Notes: a model not told the origin generated them from the sequence alone. DNA of 45,285 nt from an uncultured Chlorobiaceae bacterium (GCA_903915955.1 CAIWUU010000194.1:1-45285), one strand, 5' to 3'. Numbered from the stretch's first letter, positions 17,063-30,064 are shown. Numbers and translations are program-made.

Positions 17063-18406
17063 TTGTTCAAGAAAATACTTGTTGCAAATCGCGGCGAAAT
17101 TGCATTGCGTATTATGCAAACATGCCGCGAGATGGGGATCAGCACAGTAGCTGTCTATTCGACAGTTGATGCTGAATCTATCCATGTAAAATACGCCGAT
17201 GAAGCTGTCTGCATTGGACCCGCTTTATCAAGAGAGAGTTATCTCAACATCCCTCGTATCATTGCTGCTGCTGAAGTAACAAATTCAGATGCCATCCATC
17301 CAGGGTACGGATTTTTGGCTGAAAATGCAGATTTCGCAGAAGTTTGTGAATCGGCCAATATCAAGTTTATCGGCCCTACTGCGAAAATGATCAACCAGAT
17401 GGGCGATAAAAACACTGCGAAATCAACGATGATTACCGCAGGGGTGCCCGTCGTTCCAGGAAGTCCTGGATTGGTCACCGATCTGACGCAGGCAATAGAA
17501 ACAGCTAAAAAAACTGGCTATCCGGTTATTATCAAGCCAACTGCCGGGGGTGGGGGCAAGGGTATGCGCGTCGTCACTGAAGAGAGCCAGCTTGAAAAAG
17601 CTTTGAACACCGCTCGCAGTGAAGCTGAGCAAGCTTTTGGCAATAGCGGGGTCTACATTGAGAAATATCTTCAAAATCCACGACATGTCGAGATTCAGAT
17701 CCTCTCAGACCAGCATGGTAACACGATCCATCTTGGAGAGCGCGACTGCACAGTCCAGAGACGTCACCAGAAGCTGATCGAAGAGACACCTTCGCCTGCC
17801 GTTGATGATGCTTTAAGAAAAAGAATGGGCGATGCTGCTGTTGCGGCTGCTCGGGCTATCAACTATGAAGGCGCAGGAACTATTGAGTTTCTGCTTGACA
17901 AGCACAAGGATTTTTACTTCATGGAGATGAATACGCGAATCCAGGTTGAACACCCAGTGACGGAAGAGCGTTATAATGTTGATATCGTCAAGGAGCAAAT
18001 TCTTATTGCTTCTGGAGAAACAATTGAGCATCGTACCTTCACTCCAAAGGGCCACTCCATGGAATGCCGCATCAATGCGGAAGATCCTGAGCACATGTTC
18101 CGACCTTCTCCAGGACAGCTTCAGGTCTTCCATACTCCAGGCGGGCATGGTGTCAGAGTTGACTCACATGCGTATGCAAGCTATGTTGTGCCATCCAACT
18201 ACGACTCCATGATTGCCAAGCTTATTGTTACGGCTCACACAAGGGATGAAGCCATTGCAAGAATGTCGCGCGCGCTTGATGAGTTCATTGTGGTCGGAGT
18301 AAAAACTACCATTCCATTCCACAAGCAGGTGATGCACTCGCCAGTGTTTCAAAGCGGGGAGTTTGATACCGGTTTTCTGGACAGCTTCCGATTTGAAAAA
18401 AAGTAG
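17063..18406 (+). CDS. accC: Biotin carboxylase subunit of acetyl-CoA carboxylase
   Basis: AccC carboxylates biotin on AccB using ATP and bicarbonate. No ATG lies near the conserved N-terminus. A TTG at 17063 gives [16 protein letters not shown] right after the start, the standard AccC beginning, and a 447-residue protein of normal length. The frame's ATG at 16949 lies inside accB and adds 38 unconserved residues, so TTG is preferred. The ATP-grasp glycine loop [14 protein letters not shown] and the active-site motif [14 protein letters not shown] are intact. The gene starts 19 bp after accB and ends at a hairpin terminator. Confidence 0.95.
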   Translation: MFKKILVANRGEIALRIMQTCREMGISTVAVYSTVDAESIHVKYADEAVCIGPALSRESYLNIPRIIAAAEVTNSDAIHPGYGFLAENADFAEVCESANIKFIGPTAKMINQMGDKNTAKSTMITAGVPVVPGSPGLVTDLTQAIETAKKTGYPVIIKPTAGGGGKGMRVVTEESQLEKALNTARSEAEQAFGNSGVYIEKYLQNPRHVEIQILSDQHGNTIHLGERDCTVQRRHQKLIEETPSPAVDDALRKRMGDAAVAAARAINYEGAGTIEFLLDKHKDFYFMEMNTRIQVEHPVTEERYNVDIVKEQILIASGETIEHRTFTPKGHSMECRINAEDPEHMFRPSPGQLQVFHTPGGHGVRVDSHAYASYVVPSNYDSMIAKLIVTAHTRDEAIARMSRALDEFIVVGVKTTIPFHKQVMHSPVFQSGEFDTGFLDSFRFEKK

Positions 18407-18436
18407 CAGACCCAAAGGCGGAAATCGGACAAAAAG

Positions 18437-18462
18437 GGCTATCTGAAGAGGTAGCCTTTTTT
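18437..18462 (+). terminator. Intrinsic terminator after accC
   Basis: GGCTATCT (18437-18444) pairs with AGGTAGCC (18449-18456), including one U-G pair, around a GAAG loop. Six T residues follow. Confidence 0.88.
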
Positions 18463-18504
18463 ATGTAAAGATTTTACCTGGAAATAATGACGCATTACAA
18501 AAAC

Positions 18505-18541
18505 AAAAAAGCTGCCTCATAATTGACTTATGAGACAGCTT
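18505..18541 (-). terminator. Intrinsic terminator after rpoC
   Basis: On the minus strand AAGCTGTCTCATAA pairs with TTATGAGGCAGCTT (14 bp, one wobble) and is followed by TTTTTTG. It lies about 30 bp after the rpoC stop and is back to back with the accC terminator. Confidence 0.88.
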
Positions 18542-18569
18542 CTTTTATTTCAGTGTTGACCAAAGAGAG

Positions 18570-21500
18570 CTACCGCTCATTGGCAAAACCTTCACGAGTT
18601 TCAACAACAACCCCAGGACTTACCTCGCTGGATGAAGCTGCTTCTTGACCCTCACCAGTCAATTTTATAGCCTTGTATCTCTTCAATCCAGTACCCGCCG
18701 GAATCAGCTTTCCAACAATAACGTTTTCCTTCAGACCAGCGAGGTAGTCAATCTTTCCTGCAACAGCGGCATCAGTCAGCACTTTAGTGGTCTCCTGGAA
18801 GGATGCTGCCGAAATAACACTCTCAGTCTGAAGAGCAGCACTCGTAATACCAAGCAACACTGGGTGTGAGGTTGCCTGAAGTGCTGGCTCAAACGCTATC
18901 ATATTCTTGTTGTTCTTGCGAAGCTCGCGATTAAGCTTGGTAATATCACGAAGTGTATGGAGCTGCGTGTCCTGAATTCTTGCTGGCGCATCACCTTTCT
19001 CTGTAATGCGTACCTTCTCGGCAACCCCCCTGTTCGATTCAACAAAAGCGCTTCGGTCAATCAGATCACCAGGAAGCAACTCGGTATCCCCTGGCTCCTC
19101 AACCCGCACTTTTTGAAGCATCTGACGTACAATAACTTCAAGATGCTTGTCATTGATCTCCACACCAGCGTTGATCTGGTAGACTTTCTGAATCTCGTTG
19201 ACCAGATACTGCTGAACCGCATTTGGCCCCTGAATACGAAGAATGTCCTGCGGTGATACCGCGCCATCAGTAAGCGGATCACCAGCCTTGACCTCATCAC
19301 CCTCATTGGCAAGCACATGCTTTCCAACCTGGACATAATAGATCTTCTCTTCACCAAAGTCGTTTTTAACCTTTATCTCCTTGCTGCTTCTACGGTGTGA
19401 ACCAAAGCTGACATACCCGTCAATTTCAGTAACAATGGCAGGATCAGTAGGGATACGGGCTTCAAACAGCTCTGTTACCTTTGGCAGACCAGCGGTAATA
19501 TCACCTCCGACGCGATCAAGGTTTCTTGGAACCTTGGCGATAATATCACCAGAATTAACCTTCTGTCCATCCTCGACATAGAGATTCGACTTGATCGGAA
19601 CGGGATAAGTCTTTCTGACCTCGCCACTTGCATCAAGAATCATCAGCCTCGGTTCCCTTGTTTCAGTGGACCTCAGCTTGGTACGCCAGTTGATAATGGT
19701 ATGCTGAGAAAATCCTGTTTGGGGATCCACCTCTTCCTTGTAGGTAACACCTTTTTCGATATCGGCAAATTTAATAATACCAGGCAGCTCAGCAATAATC
19801 TGCGTGCTGTTTGGTTCACTGCTGAACAGCAGTTGATCTTTTTTTACCAGTGAACCACTCTTGCAGTGAAGATGAGCGCCATGCGGCACGATATAGCGTT
19901 TCAGGATCTTCCCCGACTCTGGATCAGCAATATTGATTTTTCCGTTTTTCTGAATAACAATAATCCTAAAATCTTCGACTCCATCCTCGTTAATAGCTGT
20001 GTGATCTACGGTCTTGATATCTTCAAACTGAACTTGGCCATCATAGAATGCTTTTGTCTCAGTTTCAGAAATACCACCCTGTGCAGTACCACCCTGGTGG
20101 AAGGTACGGAGCGTTAACTGCGTTCCTGGCTCACCAATCGATTGCGCGGCAATAACACCAACCGCTTCACCTATTTCGACGATTCCATGAACAGAGAGGT
20201 TCGTACCATAGCATTTCGAACAGATACCAATTTTGGATTCGCAGGTCAATACTGAACGAATTTCAGCCTCTTCCACGCCAGCCGTCTCCTGAATAAGCTC
20301 GGCAAGCTCTTCGGTAATTATCTCGCCAGCATTGACAATAATTTTGTTGTTGAGTGAATCAACAATTTCTCTTGCCGCAACACGACCCTTAATTTTTTCA
20401 CGGAACTTGATCTGCCCACTTGTCTCTTCCTCAATATTTCGATGAACATAGAGTCCTCTTGTTGTTCCACAGTCATCAATAGTCACGATAACATCCTGTG
20501 CTACATCATGGAGTCTCCTGGTGAGATAACCTGCATCGGCTGTTTTAAGCGATGTATCGGAAAGACCCTTACGAGCACCGTGGGTAGAGATAAAATACTC
20601 AAGAACAGTAAGTCCCTCCTTAAGATTCGAGATAATCGGGTTTTCAATAATTTCCCCCGGCTGCCCCGACATGGACTTCTGCGGACGGGCAATAAGACCT
20701 CTCATACCAGTCAACTGACGCACCTGTTCCCTGGAACCACGGGCCCCGGAATCAAGCATCATGTAGAGTGGATTGAAGCCATCACGATCTCTCTTCAACT
20801 TCTGGTAAGACTCTTCAGCAACAATATTCGATGTTTTCTGCCAAACATCGACAATCTGGTTGTAGCGCTCATTGTCTGTCAATGTACCACGATTGTACTC
20901 TTTAACTACCTTGGTGCTGTCCCTCTGGGCATTCTTGATATGCTTGACCTTTGTTTCGGGAACAATCGCGTCAGACAAACCTACCGAAAGGCCGCCTTTC
21001 ATGGCGTAATGGAATCCGACCTCCTTGATATTGTCAAGGAACTTGGCTGTTTCGACGTTACCAACCTCACTGCTCAGTCGCCCAATCAGCTCCTTGGCAA
21101 CTTTTTTATCAATAACCCTGTTTATAAAGCCGATTTCATCTGGAACGTTCTGATTGAAGATCACCCTGCCTACCGTGGTTAACATAATAGTCTTCTTCTC
21201 AATCTGCGATTTGAGCCACTTAGACTTTTCTGTCGTTGTATCAACGATGGTATCAAGCACTCGCAGTGGATCAAATTTCTGATCAATCTGACCAGTATAC
21301 TGAACAAAGATCTGAGCATGCAAACCAACACGTTCCTCATTGTACGCTATCATAACATCTTCAGAACTATAGAATATCTGAGCTTCACCGAGCTCTCCTG
21401 AGCGCGATTTGGTCAAATAATACATGCCGAGAACCATGTCCTGTGAAGGAACTGTCACTGGTTTGCCCGACTGCGGGAGAATAAGGTTATGAGAAGAGAG

Positions 21501-23069
21501 CATGAGCAATGATGCCTCAAGCTGCGCCTCCTGAGAGAGCGGAATGTGTACGGCCATCTGGTCACCATCAAAGTCAGCGTTAAACGCTGTACAGACAAGC
21601 GGATGGATCTGGATAGCCTTGCCTTCGACCAGCAGTGGCTGGAAAGCCTGAATCCCAAGCCGATGGAGAGTTGGAGCCCTGTTGAGCAGCACCGGACGAC
21701 CATCAATGACCTTTTCCAGCACATCCCAGACAATCGGATCTTTCTTGTCGATCAGTTTTTTAGCAGATTTAACCGATTTTGCAATGCCACGATCGACCAG
21801 CCGACGAATAACAAAAGGCTGGAAGAGTTCAATTGCCATACTTTTCGGCAGCCCGCACTCATGCAGCTTCAATTCCGGACCAACCACAATAACGGAACGA
21901 CCGGAATAATCGACCCTCTTGCCAAGAAGATTCTGACGGAAACGACCCTGCTTGCCTTTCAGTGCATCGGAAAGTGATTTCAACGGCCTGTTTGACTCAC
22001 CGGTTTTAACGGCATTAGCCTTTCTGGAATTATCAAACAAAGCATCAACAGCCTCCTGGAGCATCCGCTTTTCGTTGCGGAGAATAACCTCTGGAGCTCG
22101 AATATCGATAAGTTTTTTCAATCGGTTGTTGCGGATAATGACACGACGATAGAGATCGTTAAGATCCGACGTAGCAAATCGACCGCCTTCAAGAGGTACA
22201 AGAGGACGGAGTTCTGGTGGAATAACGGGAACCACTTCCATCACCATATATTCAGGCTTGTTACCCTCATAGACATAAGGCTCGGGTATCTCATCCTCAG
22301 GAAAAAGACCCTGGGGCTTTTTGCGACTCTTTTTTTGCGGCTCATAACTTTTTCTGAACGCCTCAACAACTTTGAGTCTCTTCAGCGCATCTGCTCTTTT
22401 TTGCTCAGAGTTACTCTCCTTCAACACTTTACGGAGATGTATCGCAGATGCATCGAGGTCAATGCTCTTGAGCAACAGATGAATGGCTTCACCACCCATC
22501 TTTGCGACAAACTTGTCGGGATCTGAATCCTCAAGATCCTGATTATCCTCATACTCTGTAATAATCTGAAAATACTGCTCTTCTGTCAAACGATCGAGCT
22601 TCTTTATTCCCTGCTTTTCACCAGGTTCACCAGGATTGATAACGACGTAAACTTCATAATAAATAATCCTTTCAAGCTCCTTGGTAGAAAGATCAAGCAA
22701 TGCACCAATCTTGCTTGGTACCGATCGGAAAAACCATGTATGGACAACAGGAACTGCCAGAGAAATATGGCCCATACGTTCCCGACGAACACTTTTGGTC
22801 GTAACCTCAACTCCGCAGCGATCGCAGATGATTCCTTTATAGCGAACTCGCTTGTACTTGCCGCAATAACACTCCCAGTCCTTTGTTGGACCAAATATTT
22901 TTTCGCACATCAAACCGTCACGTTCAGGCTTGAATGTTCGATAGTTAATCGTCTCCGGCTTCAGCACCTCTCCCCTTGAATGGGCGAGTATACTTTCAGG
23001 AGACGCTATGCTAAACTTTATTCTTGAAAAATCCCCTTTTAAAGGCGACGCTCCCTGTGAAAAAATCAT
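18570..23069 (-). CDS. rpoC: DNA-directed RNA polymerase subunit beta'
   Basis: The catalytic beta' subunit, 1499 residues from the ATG at 23069 ([19 protein letters not shown]), which has an AAGGA site 8 bases upstream. The frame opens at a TTG at 23126, but those 19 extra residues are not conserved. The N-terminal zinc ribbon is [13 protein letters not shown] then CDRCG. The magnesium-binding active-site loop is [13 protein letters not shown] second zinc site shows [16 protein letters not shown]. The trigger-loop region follows the bridge helix ([20 protein letters not shown]). It lies 68 bp after rpoB. Confidence 0.97.
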   Translation of the reverse strand: MIFSQGASPLKGDFSRIKFSIASPESILAHSRGEVLKPETINYRTFKPERDGLMCEKIFGPTKDWECYCGKYKRVRYKGIICDRCGVEVTTKSVRRERMGHISLAVPVVHTWFFRSVPSKIGALLDLSTKELERIIYYEVYVVINPGEPGEKQGIKKLDRLTEEQYFQIITEYEDNQDLEDSDPDKFVAKMGGEAIHLLLKSIDLDASAIHLRKVLKESNSEQKRADALKRLKVVEAFRKSYEPQKKSRKKPQGLFPEDEIPEPYVYEGNKPEYMVMEVVPVIPPELRPLVPLEGGRFATSDLNDLYRRVIIRNNRLKKLIDIRAPEVILRNEKRMLQEAVDALFDNSRKANAVKTGESNRPLKSLSDALKGKQGRFRQNLLGKRVDYSGRSVIVVGPELKLHECGLPKSMAIELFQPFVIRRLVDRGIAKSVKSAKKLIDKKDPIVWDVLEKVIDGRPVLLNRAPTLHRLGIQAFQPLLVEGKAIQIHPLVCTAFNADFDGDQMAVHIPLSQEAQLEASLLMLSSHNLILPQSGKPVTVPSQDMVLGMYYLTKSRSGELGEAQIFYSSEDVMIAYNEERVGLHAQIFVQYTGQIDQKFDPLRVLDTIVDTTTEKSKWLKSQIEKKTIMLTTVGRVIFNQNVPDEIGFINRVIDKKVAKELIGRLSSEVGNVETAKFLDNIKEVGFHYAMKGGLSVGLSDAIVPETKVKHIKNAQRDSTKVVKEYNRGTLTDNERYNQIVDVWQKTSNIVAEESYQKLKRDRDGFNPLYMMLDSGARGSREQVRQLTGMRGLIARPQKSMSGQPGEIIENPIISNLKEGLTVLEYFISTHGARKGLSDTSLKTADAGYLTRRLHDVAQDVIVTIDDCGTTRGLYVHRNIEEETSGQIKFREKIKGRVAAREIVDSLNNKIIVNAGEIITEELAELIQETAGVEEAEIRSVLTCESKIGICSKCYGTNLSVHGIVEIGEAVGVIAAQSIGEPGTQLTLRTFHQGGTAQGGISETETKAFYDGQVQFEDIKTVDHTAINEDGVEDFRIIVIQKNGKINIADPESGKILKRYIVPHGAHLHCKSGSLVKKDQLLFSSEPNSTQIIAELPGIIKFADIEKGVTYKEEVDPQTGFSQHTIINWRTKLRSTETREPRLMILDASGEVRKTYPVPIKSNLYVEDGQKVNSGDIIAKVPRNLDRVGGDITAGLPKVTELFEARIPTDPAIVTEIDGYVSFGSHRRSSKEIKVKNDFGEEKIYYVQVGKHVLANEGDEVKAGDPLTDGAVSPQDILRIQGPNAVQQYLVNEIQKVYQINAGVEINDKHLEVIVRQMLQKVRVEEPGDTELLPGDLIDRSAFVESNRGVAEKVRITEKGDAPARIQDTQLHTLRDITKLNRELRKNNKNMIAFEPALQATSHPVLLGITSAALQTESVISAASFQETTKVLTDAAVAGKIDYLAGLKENVIVGKLIPAGTGLKRYKAIKLTGEGQEAASSSEVSPGVVVETREGFANER

Positions 23070-23137
23070 AGTCAATATCCTTGTTAAACGACTCTTGTTA
23101 ACGTCCGTTAATGATGTACACGCCAACTAACACATTA

Positions 23138-26100
23138 CTAAGGAACCTTGTCGTCAATACGAATCTCAAGTCCAAGACCTTGCAACTCCCTTATAAGGAC
23201 GTTGAAGGATTCGGGTATTCCTGGCTCTGGCAGGTTCTGACCTTTAACAATAGCCTCATAAGTTTTATTGCGTCCAATCACATCATCCGATTTGACCGTA
23301 AGCATCTCTCTAAGGATATTTGATGCACCGTAAGCCTCAAGTGCCCAGACCTCCATTTCACCAAACCTTTGACCACCAAACTGGGCTTTACCACCAAGCG
23401 GCTGCTGGGTAATAAGAGAGTATGGACCCGTCGAGCGTGCATGAATCTTGTCATCGACAAGGTGGCTCAACTTGAGCATATATATATAGCCAACGGTCAC
23501 TTCGTCATGAAAGCGCTCTCCTGTCCGCCCATCAAAAAGACTCACCTTGCCATGAGATGGCAAACCTGCCCTTTCGAGTTCATGCTGCACCTCCTGATAG
23601 GTGGCACCATTAAAAATCGGTGTTTTAAACTTGACACCAAGCGTTTTTGCTGCCCAGCCAAGCGATGTTTCATAGAGCTGACCGATATTCATTCGGCTTG
23701 GTACGCCAAGAGGGTTGAGGACAATATCAACCGGAGTGCCATTTTCCATGAATGGCATATCTTCTATCGGCAGAATTTTACCAACGACACCCTTATTACC
23801 ATGCCGACCAGCCATCTTGTCCCCAACCTGTATCTTTCTCTTCTGAGCGATATAAACCTTCGCAAGCTCCTCAATACCCGGAGGAAGCTCATCGCCAACA
23901 TTAATCTTGTATTTTTCATTATCCCGCTCATCGGCAATATCCTTGAGCATGAAACGAAACTCTTTGACAAGGCGCACAACATTGTCATTGCACTTTTTTG
24001 AATCAGTCACCCCTTTTGAAAAATCAAGAGACTCAAGGAATGGCATCGCACTGAATTTTGCAAGTATAGCCTCATCATACACAGCACCTTCAGCAAAAAG
24101 CAGCTTGCCTTTATCATTGTAAAGACCAGTTGAAACTTTGCCCTCTAAAAGCTGCCGAACCCACTTGGCAAACCGCCTCCACAAATCAAACTCTTTTCCA
24201 TCATACTTCTTGTCCACCAGCTCAATCTTCTCTTTGACGTCCAAACCGACCTTTTTCTTGCGACTGAAAAGTTTTGTCTTGATGACAATACCCTTCATAC
24301 CGGCGGGGACATGCATGGACGCATCCTTTACATCACTGGATTTGTCGCCAAAAATTGCCCGAAGAAGTTTCTCTTCAGGAGTAGGATCGCTTTCGCCTTT
24401 CGGTGTTATTTTTCCGACCAGAATATCACGCTCCTTGACTTCAGCACCGATACGAACAATGCCATTCTCGTCAAGATTTCTCAGCGCTTCGTCACTGACA
24501 TTATAGATATCACGAGTGAACTGCTCCTCACCTCGCTTGGTATCACGAACATTTGCCTCAAACTCGTGAATATGAATCGAGGTAAAGACATCGTCATAGA
24601 CCAGACGTTCACTGAGAATAATGGCATCCTCAAAGTTATAACCACGCCATGGCATGAACGCTACCAGAACGTTTTTCCCAAGCGCCAGTTCCCCATTCTC
24701 AGTCGATGAGCTATCAGCCAGAATTGCACCTTTTGCCACACGCTGACCAATCTTTACCAGAGGTTTCTGTGAAATACAGGTATCCTGGTTAGAGCGCTTG
24801 AACTTGATCAGCTTATAGGTTTTCACACCCTCATCAGGATCAAGCATTGACAACCGCACATCATTGTCGGTATCAATATCATAGCGAATGGTAATATATT
24901 CTGCAGTAACATCCTCAAGAATACCCGATCCTTCCGCAACAATAACCGACCGGGAGTCTCTTGCAACCTTGGACTCCATACCGGTACCAACCACAGGAGC
25001 CTCTGAGGTGAGCAACGGAACAGCCTGCCTTTGCATGTTTGCACCCATAAGTGCACGGTTTCCGTCATCGTGCTCAAGAAAGGGAATCAAGGCGGCAGCG
25101 GCACTGACAATCTGCACAGGAGAGACATCCATAAAATTGACATCCTCTGCCGCTACAACCGGATAATCTCCCTTGGTTCTTGCCTGAACCGTCTCAAGAG
25201 CAATTTTCTTATTTTCATCAAGCTGCACGCTGACCGGTACAGTAATCTTGTTCTCCTCGTCTTCTGCCGACAACATTATAACAGTATCAGTTACCTGACC
25301 CTTGTCAACAACCCTGTATGGTGTCTGTATAAACCCCTTATCGTTAATTTCCGCATAGACAGACAATGAGGAGATAAGACCGATATTGGGTCCCTCGGGA
25401 GTTTCAATAGGGCACAAACGTCCATAGTGCGTGTAGTGAACGTCACGAACCTCAAAACCCGCACGCTCTCTGGTAAGACCGCCAGGTCCAAGAGCAGAAA
25501 CCCTTCTCTTGTTGGTCATTTCAGCCAACGGGTTTGTCTGATCCATAAACTGCGAAAGCTGACTGGTCGCAAAGAAACTTGATACCACACTTGATACCGT
25601 TCTGGCGTTAATCAGGTCAGCGGGAGCTATCTTGTCGGAGTCTCTTGAGTTGAGCTTTTCGCGGACATTCTTGCCCATTCTGGCAAGTCCAATCACAAAC
25701 TGCGCGGCAAGCTGTTCACCAACCGAGCGCACACGACGATTGGCCAGATGATCGACATCATCGACTTCAGCCAATCCATTAACCAGTTTTATGAGATAGT
25801 AAATAACTGATATGATATCATAATGCGTAAGCACCAGGATATCTTCACCTGCAGGCTCATCAGAAAACGACTGGATAGTCTGAAGAATTTTTTCGTAAAT
25901 CGTATCAGAAAGCTTCCTGAGCTCTTGATTGCTCGAAAGATATGTTTCGAGATCATTGAACTCCTTTGCAAGCTTTTTCTTGATTCTGTAGCGCCCTACT
26001 TCGCCAAGATCATATTTTTTCTGATTGAAAAAAGTGCGCTCAAGAAAACTTCTCGCTGCGTCAATGTCGGGGGCCTCATTGGCTCTCAACTCCTCATAAA

Positions 26101-27055
26101 CAATCTCAAGCGCCTCTTCCTCGGTTGCAGAGTTGTCATTAAGAATTGTGTTGATAATAATAGATTTATCAACACCCTTATCGCCACCTGAAAAGCTCTT
26201 CATCACCTTGACGCTTTTATAACCGGCGGCAAGAATCTGCTCAAAGATATCCTCTGTTATCGCCGTCCTCGCGCTGACAACTTCACCTGTCTGCATGTCA
26301 ACAATATCGGATGCGAGATACATTCCGACAAGCTGCTCTTTTTTGCTTGCTTTAAGAGGAATCTCCTCAACAAGATCAAAGAGGCCAAGAATATCTTCAT
26401 CACGCGCAAATCCGATGGCACGAAGAAGAGCGCTGACCAGAAAATTCTTCTTCTGGTCGATATAGACAAAAATCTGGTTGTTAATATCTGTCTGAAACTC
26501 AATCCATGAGCCTCTTGTCGGCACTATTTTTGCCGAATACATTTTTTTACCATTGGGATGAATCGCCTCACTAAAGACAACGCCAGGCGAGCGGTGAAGC
26601 TGAGCCACCACAACGCGTTCAGCACCGTTGACAATAAAGGTACCCCGCTCGGTCATATATGGAATTCTTCCAAGATAAACCTCCTGCTGTATAGTCTCCT
26701 TCCAGTCAGTCTCATCAGCTTCATCCTTATAGGAGAGCTTGAGTTTAACCTTCAGGGAAACATCGTACGTCAGGCCTCGCTCAATACAATCCTCAACGGT
26801 GTACTTGGGCTTGTCAAAGCTGTATGAAATATATTCAAGGAGATAAAGCCCCCTTGTATCAGTAATCGGGAATGCGCCACGAAGTACCCTCTCAAGTCCC
26901 TGATCCTTCCTTTTGGCAAGAGGTACGCTATCCTGAATAAAATTATGGAATGAATCTAACTGGACTTTTAATAAATCGGGAGGCTCTATAATACTTTGAA
27001 TTTTAGAAAAATCAATACAGGGTGTTGTTGTTGCGTCAGCCACTTTCACATGCAC
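23138..27055 (-). CDS. rpoB: DNA-directed RNA polymerase subunit beta
   Basis: The beta subunit, 1305 residues. Conserved elements include the rifampicin-pocket region [20 protein letters not shown], then [52 protein letters not shown] near the C-terminal half, and the closing [20 protein letters not shown]. The start is a GTG at 27055 ([15 protein letters not shown] follows). A second in-frame GTG at 27049 is better spaced from the GAGG ribosome site, so the true N-terminus may be two residues shorter. It follows rplL after a 202-bp gap with a hairpin that could be an attenuator. Confidence 0.97.
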   Translation of the reverse strand: MHVKVADATTTPCIDFSKIQSIIEPPDLLKVQLDSFHNFIQDSVPLAKRKDQGLERVLRGAFPITDTRGLYLLEYISYSFDKPKYTVEDCIERGLTYDVSLKVKLKLSYKDEADETDWKETIQQEVYLGRIPYMTERGTFIVNGAERVVVAQLHRSPGVVFSEAIHPNGKKMYSAKIVPTRGSWIEFQTDINNQIFVYIDQKKNFLVSALLRAIGFARDEDILGLFDLVEEIPLKASKKEQLVGMYLASDIVDMQTGEVVSARTAITEDIFEQILAAGYKSVKVMKSFSGGDKGVDKSIIINTILNDNSATEEEALEIVYEELRANEAPDIDAARSFLERTFFNQKKYDLGEVGRYRIKKKLAKEFNDLETYLSSNQELRKLSDTIYEKILQTIQSFSDEPAGEDILVLTHYDIISVIYYLIKLVNGLAEVDDVDHLANRRVRSVGEQLAAQFVIGLARMGKNVREKLNSRDSDKIAPADLINARTVSSVVSSFFATSQLSQFMDQTNPLAEMTNKRRVSALGPGGLTRERAGFEVRDVHYTHYGRLCPIETPEGPNIGLISSLSVYAEINDKGFIQTPYRVVDKGQVTDTVIMLSAEDEENKITVPVSVQLDENKKIALETVQARTKGDYPVVAAEDVNFMDVSPVQIVSAAAALIPFLEHDDGNRALMGANMQRQAVPLLTSEAPVVGTGMESKVARDSRSVIVAEGSGILEDVTAEYITIRYDIDTDNDVRLSMLDPDEGVKTYKLIKFKRSNQDTCISQKPLVKIGQRVAKGAILADSSSTENGELALGKNVLVAFMPWRGYNFEDAIILSERLVYDDVFTSIHIHEFEANVRDTKRGEEQFTRDIYNVSDEALRNLDENGIVRIGAEVKERDILVGKITPKGESDPTPEEKLLRAIFGDKSSDVKDASMHVPAGMKGIVIKTKLFSRKKKVGLDVKEKIELVDKKYDGKEFDLWRRFAKWVRQLLEGKVSTGLYNDKGKLLFAEGAVYDEAILAKFSAMPFLESLDFSKGVTDSKKCNDNVVRLVKEFRFMLKDIADERDNEKYKINVGDELPPGIEELAKVYIAQKRKIQVGDKMAGRHGNKGVVGKILPIEDMPFMENGTPVDIVLNPLGVPSRMNIGQLYETSLGWAAKTLGVKFKTPIFNGATYQEVQHELERAGLPSHGKVSLFDGRTGERFHDEVTVGYIYMLKLSHLVDDKIHARSTGPYSLITQQPLGGKAQFGGQRFGEMEVWALEAYGASNILREMLTVKSDDVIGRNKTYEAIVKGQNLPEPGIPESFNVLIRELQGLGLEIRIDDKVP

Positions 27056-27202
27056 CTCACTTTTATCAATTGCATGAATTACCTACAGATTAAGTCATCA
27101 CAAACGTCATAACAACGCTACCAGAACGAAAATACGCTCAACAGAACCTTAATCGTACCATCACAGGAACTACCATCAAAACTACTTTTATACAAACAGA
27201 CA

Positions 27203-27231
27203 AAGCTCCGCCTCTTAGAGAAACGGAGCTT
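27203..27231 (-). promoter_or_regulatory. Hairpin between rplL and rpoB, possible attenuator
   Basis: AAGCTCCG (27203-27210) and CGGAGCTT (27224-27231) form an 8-bp stem with a further inner CTC/GAG pairing. On the minus strand the sequence after it is U-rich but interrupted (TGTCTGTTTGT). A leaky terminator at this junction would lower rpoBC relative to L7/L12, as known for enterobacteria. Here this is inference. Confidence 0.55.
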
Positions 27232-27257
27232 GCTTTAGTCAGAACTCATTTCAAAGA

Positions 27258-27632
27258 TCACTTCACCTCGACTGAGGCTCCTGCGTCCTTCAACTCTTTG
27301 GCAATCTTTTCAGCCTCATCCTTGGATATAGCTTCTTTCACCGTTTTTGGAGCGCCATCCACAAGATCCTTTGCCTCTTTCAGACCAAGACCAGTGATAG
27401 CACGAACAGCCTTGATAACATTGATTTTGCTTTCTCCGGCAGCTAACAGCACAACATCAAACTCAGTCTGCTCTTCCACAACCACCACATCACCTGCCGC
27501 AACTGCAGCAACACCAGCAACCGCTACAGGAGCTGCACTGACACCAAACTTCTCTTCAAGTGCTTTCACTAAAGCAGATGCCTCAGTGAGAGACAACTTA
27601 CCAATTTCCTCTACAAGTGCTTCGATAGACAT
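27258..27632 (-). CDS. rplL: Ribosomal protein bL12 (L7/L12)
   Basis: A 124-residue stalk protein that recruits translation GTPases. It has the N-terminal dimer helix ([20 protein letters not shown]), an Ala/Val-rich hinge near residues 35-55, and the C-terminal domain with [29 protein letters not shown]-type ribosome site precedes the ATG. It is fourth in the rplK-rplA-rplJ-rplL group, 67 bp after rplJ. Confidence 0.97.
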   Translation of the reverse strand: MSIEALVEEIGKLSLTEASALVKALEEKFGVSAAPVAVAGVAAVAAGDVVVVEEQTEFDVVLLAAGESKINVIKAVRAITGLGLKEAKDLVDGAPKTVKEAISKDEAEKIAKELKDAGASVEVK

Positions 27633-27699
27633 TATTCCCCTCTCTTGTTTAATTTACAATGTATAATAATTCCCTGAGTGCGTAATAGTTCTGTGTAAT

Positions 27700-28218
27700 T
27701 CATTGTTTCTGCTTGGCAATTTGATCAAGCGCGCAAACCAGATTTCTCATCACCGCATTAACCACCATCGGAACGGAGCTTACGACACTATTAATCAACC
27801 CGGCTGCACGTCCGATATTTTCGGTCTTCGTCAGCATTTCAGAAAGCATCGGCAGCGAATCTGCTCCAAAAACAACACCATCGATTGAAGCCATCTTGAA
27901 CTTCAGCAAGTCATTGGCCTTGCTGAACTTCTTGATAACCTTTGCTGGAGCTACAGGGTCATCAAAGCCAAAAGCTACACCAGTCGTGTACTTAAGACCC
28001 AAAGCGAGCTTGTCTGCACCGGCGAGATCCTTGAGAGCCTTCTTAATAAGAGTGTTTTTTACAACACAATACTCTACTCCAACTTTTCGGAACTCACCAC
28101 GCAGTTCAGCCATCTTTCCAACACTTAACCCTTGAAATTCAGTCAGATATATACCCTGTGACCTGTTGATCTTTTCGGCAACTTCCTGAACAACCTGCTC
28201 TTTTTTATCTCGCTTCAT
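27700..28218 (-). CDS. rplJ: Ribosomal protein uL10
   Basis: A 172-residue stalk-base protein that anchors L7/L12 dimers. It starts MKRDKKEQVVQEVAEKINRS and contains LRGEFRKVGVEYCVVKNTL, typical of the L10 rRNA-binding domain. The C-terminal helix (MVVNAVMRNLVCALDQIAKQ) carries the L12-binding part. Only 17 bp separate it from rplA, so the long L10-binding leader known ahead of rplJ in enterobacteria has no room here. Confidence 0.96.
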   Translation of the reverse strand: MKRDKKEQVVQEVAEKINRSQGIYLTEFQGLSVGKMAELRGEFRKVGVEYCVVKNTLIKKALKDLAGADKLALGLKYTTGVAFGFDDPVAPAKVIKKFSKANDLLKFKMASIDGVVFGADSLPMLSEMLTKTENIGRAAGLINSVVSSVPMVVNAVMRNLVCALDQIAKQKQ

Positions 28219-28235
28219 CGTATAAACCGTTTTTA

Positions 28236-28925
28236 TTAGGCGACAAATTTTTCCATCTTAACCTTCACGCTTGGAGACATAGTGCTTGACAGCGCAATAC
28301 CCTGCACATACTGACCCTTGGCTGCAGATGGCTTGAGTCGTACAACCTCCCTAAGGAAGCTGGTGATATTGATAACCAACTGCTCAGGCTGAAACGAAAC
28401 CTTGCCGACAGGTGCATGAACATTTCCTGCCTTGTCAACCCGGAACTCTATTTTACCGGCTTTGACCTCCTTGACTGCCTTGGCCACATCCATCGTCACA
28501 GTTCCTGACTTTGGATTTGGCATCAAACCGCGAGGGCCAAGAATTTTGGCGACCTTTCCCAACTGACCCATGACATCTGGCGTTGCAATAATAACATCAA
28601 CACCGGTCCAGCCCTCCTGAATTTTTTCAATATACTCTTCAAAACCTACCAGATCAGCGCCAGCCTCCCTCGCCTCCTCAGCCTTGGCCTCTTTGCAGAC
28701 AACCAGAACAGAGACCGTTTTACCGGTACCATGCGGCAGCATGACCGTGCCACGAACCACCTGATCCGCATGACGTGGATCAACACCAAGCTTGACCGCA
28801 ATATCGACTGTCGCATCAAACTTTGCCTGAGTAATTTCTCTGACCTTCTCCACCGCATCAGCAAGATCGTACTCACGAAAACGCTCGACCTTGGATACTG
28901 CTTCTTTGTATTTTTTTCCAGCCAT
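28236..28925 (-). CDS. rplA: Ribosomal protein uL1
   Basis: A 229-residue protein that binds 23S rRNA at the mobile L1 stalk near the E site, and in many bacteria represses its own operon. Key stretches are [20 protein letters not shown] and the signature [16 protein letters not shown]. The length matches the family. It follows rplK by 72 bp and precedes rplJ closely. I saw no clear L1-type operator copy in the leader. Confidence 0.96.
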   Translation of the reverse strand: MAGKKYKEAVSKVERFREYDLADAVEKVREITQAKFDATVDIAVKLGVDPRHADQVVRGTVMLPHGTGKTVSVLVVCKEAKAEEAREAGADLVGFEEYIEKIQEGWTGVDVIIATPDVMGQLGKVAKILGPRGLMPNPKSGTVTMDVAKAVKEVKAGKIEFRVDKAGNVHAPVGKVSFQPEQLVINITSFLREVVRLKPSAAKGQYVQGIALSSTMSPSVKVKMEKFVA

Positions 28926-28997
28926 TATTATTTTGTCAAAGTGGTTAAAAAAGCGGCCTTTCGACCTCCCACAGCCTGATACCCAAAAAAATCCTAT

Positions 28998-29423
28998 CTA
29001 ATCCTGTACAACAATTCCCATACTTCTTGCGGTCCCCTTTATCATCTCTTCAGCGCCCTCACTATCGAAAGCATTGAGGTCTGGCCGCTTCAGTTCAGCA
29101 ATCCTCCGAATCTGCTCACCTGTAACAGTACCAACCTTGTTACGGTTTGGCTCACCAGAACCTTTTTTTAGATTCGCCTCTTTGAGAAGCAATACCGCTG
29201 CAGGAGGAGTTTTAGTAATAAAGGTGAATGATTTGTCAGAGTACACCGTAATTACAACAGGAATAATCATCCCGGCTTCAGCCTGGGTTTTCGCATTGAA
29301 CTGCTTGCAAAACTCCATGATATTGACACCTTTCTGACCAAGAGCAGGACCAACAGGAGGTGCTGGATTTGCAGCGCCAGCAGGGATCTGAAGCTTGATA
29401 AAGCCGATTACCTTTTTTGCCAT
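28998..29423 (-). CDS. rplK: Ribosomal protein uL11
   Basis: A 141-residue protein of the GTPase-associated centre. The N-terminal proline-rich segment [20 protein letters not shown] and the C-terminal rRNA-binding part with [16 protein letters not shown] are standard. In other bacteria it is required for RelA activation and thiostrepton action. It follows nusG after 41 bp. Confidence 0.97.
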   Translation of the reverse strand: MAKKVIGFIKLQIPAGAANPAPPVGPALGQKGVNIMEFCKQFNAKTQAEAGMIIPVVITVYSDKSFTFITKTPPAAVLLLKEANLKKGSGEPNRNKVGTVTGEQIRRIAELKRPDLNAFDSEGAEEMIKGTARSMGIVVQD

Positions 29424-29464
29424 AATCTATTTTCTATTCAGAAGCTTAAATTACTTAAGCACTA

Positions 29465-30040
29465 TTATTGGGAAACTGACTTAACCTGTGAAAAATCAAG
29501 CTCTGTTGGCGTACTTCTGCCAAAAAAGCTGATCATAACCTTAACCTTCATTCTTTCCGTACAGACCTCGTGAACAACACCGGTCAACGAACTGAACGGG
29601 CCATCGACAACCTTTACTGAATCACCAATCCTGAACGGCGCCTCGACAATAGAACGGTGCTCTACAGTGCTCTCAGGCTCAAGAATTTTTTCTACCTCAT
29701 CCGGCCTTAATGGTGTAGGGACATCATCAACACCAAGAAAACCCATAACAGAGGGTATATCAAGAATCAGATTCCTCGTCTGCTTGTCAAGCACAGCCTC
29801 AATAAGTACGTACCCAGGAAATGCGTTTTTCGTAAGACTTCTTTTTTTTCCATTTTTGACCTCCACAAAACGCTCGTAAGGTACATAAATCTGCAATATC
29901 TTCTCCGCAAGACCAAACCGAATAACATCAGCATCTATGGCCTCTTTAACTTTGCGCTCATGGCCCGAATAAATCCTGAGTGCGTACCAGCGCGCAACCG
30001 GAACACCCTGAACATCAACATCCCTCTTTCTTGCGCTCAT
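29465..30040 (-). CDS. nusG: Transcription termination/antitermination protein NusG
   Basis: NusG binds RNA polymerase beta' and increases processivity, and links it to Rho or the ribosome. The 191 residues from the ATG at 30040 (MSARKRDVDVQGVPVARWYA) show the NGN domain (RWYALRIYSGHERKVKEAI) and the C-terminal KOW domain (GDSVKVVDGPFSSLTGVV). The frame opens one codon earlier at a TTG. It lies 24 bp after secE. Confidence 0.96.
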   Translation of the reverse strand: MSARKRDVDVQGVPVARWYALRIYSGHERKVKEAIDADVIRFGLAEKILQIYVPYERFVEVKNGKKRSLTKNAFPGYVLIEAVLDKQTRNLILDIPSVMGFLGVDDVPTPLRPDEVEKILEPESTVEHRSIVEAPFRIGDSVKVVDGPFSSLTGVVHEVCTERMKVKVMISFFGRSTPTELDFSQVKSVSQ

Positions 30041-30064
30041 CAATTCAATCTTAACACTGTTACC

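Noticed and set aside
20442-21182. 246-codon frame antisense to rpoC
   Set aside because: A shadow of a highly conserved gene; no independent motif.
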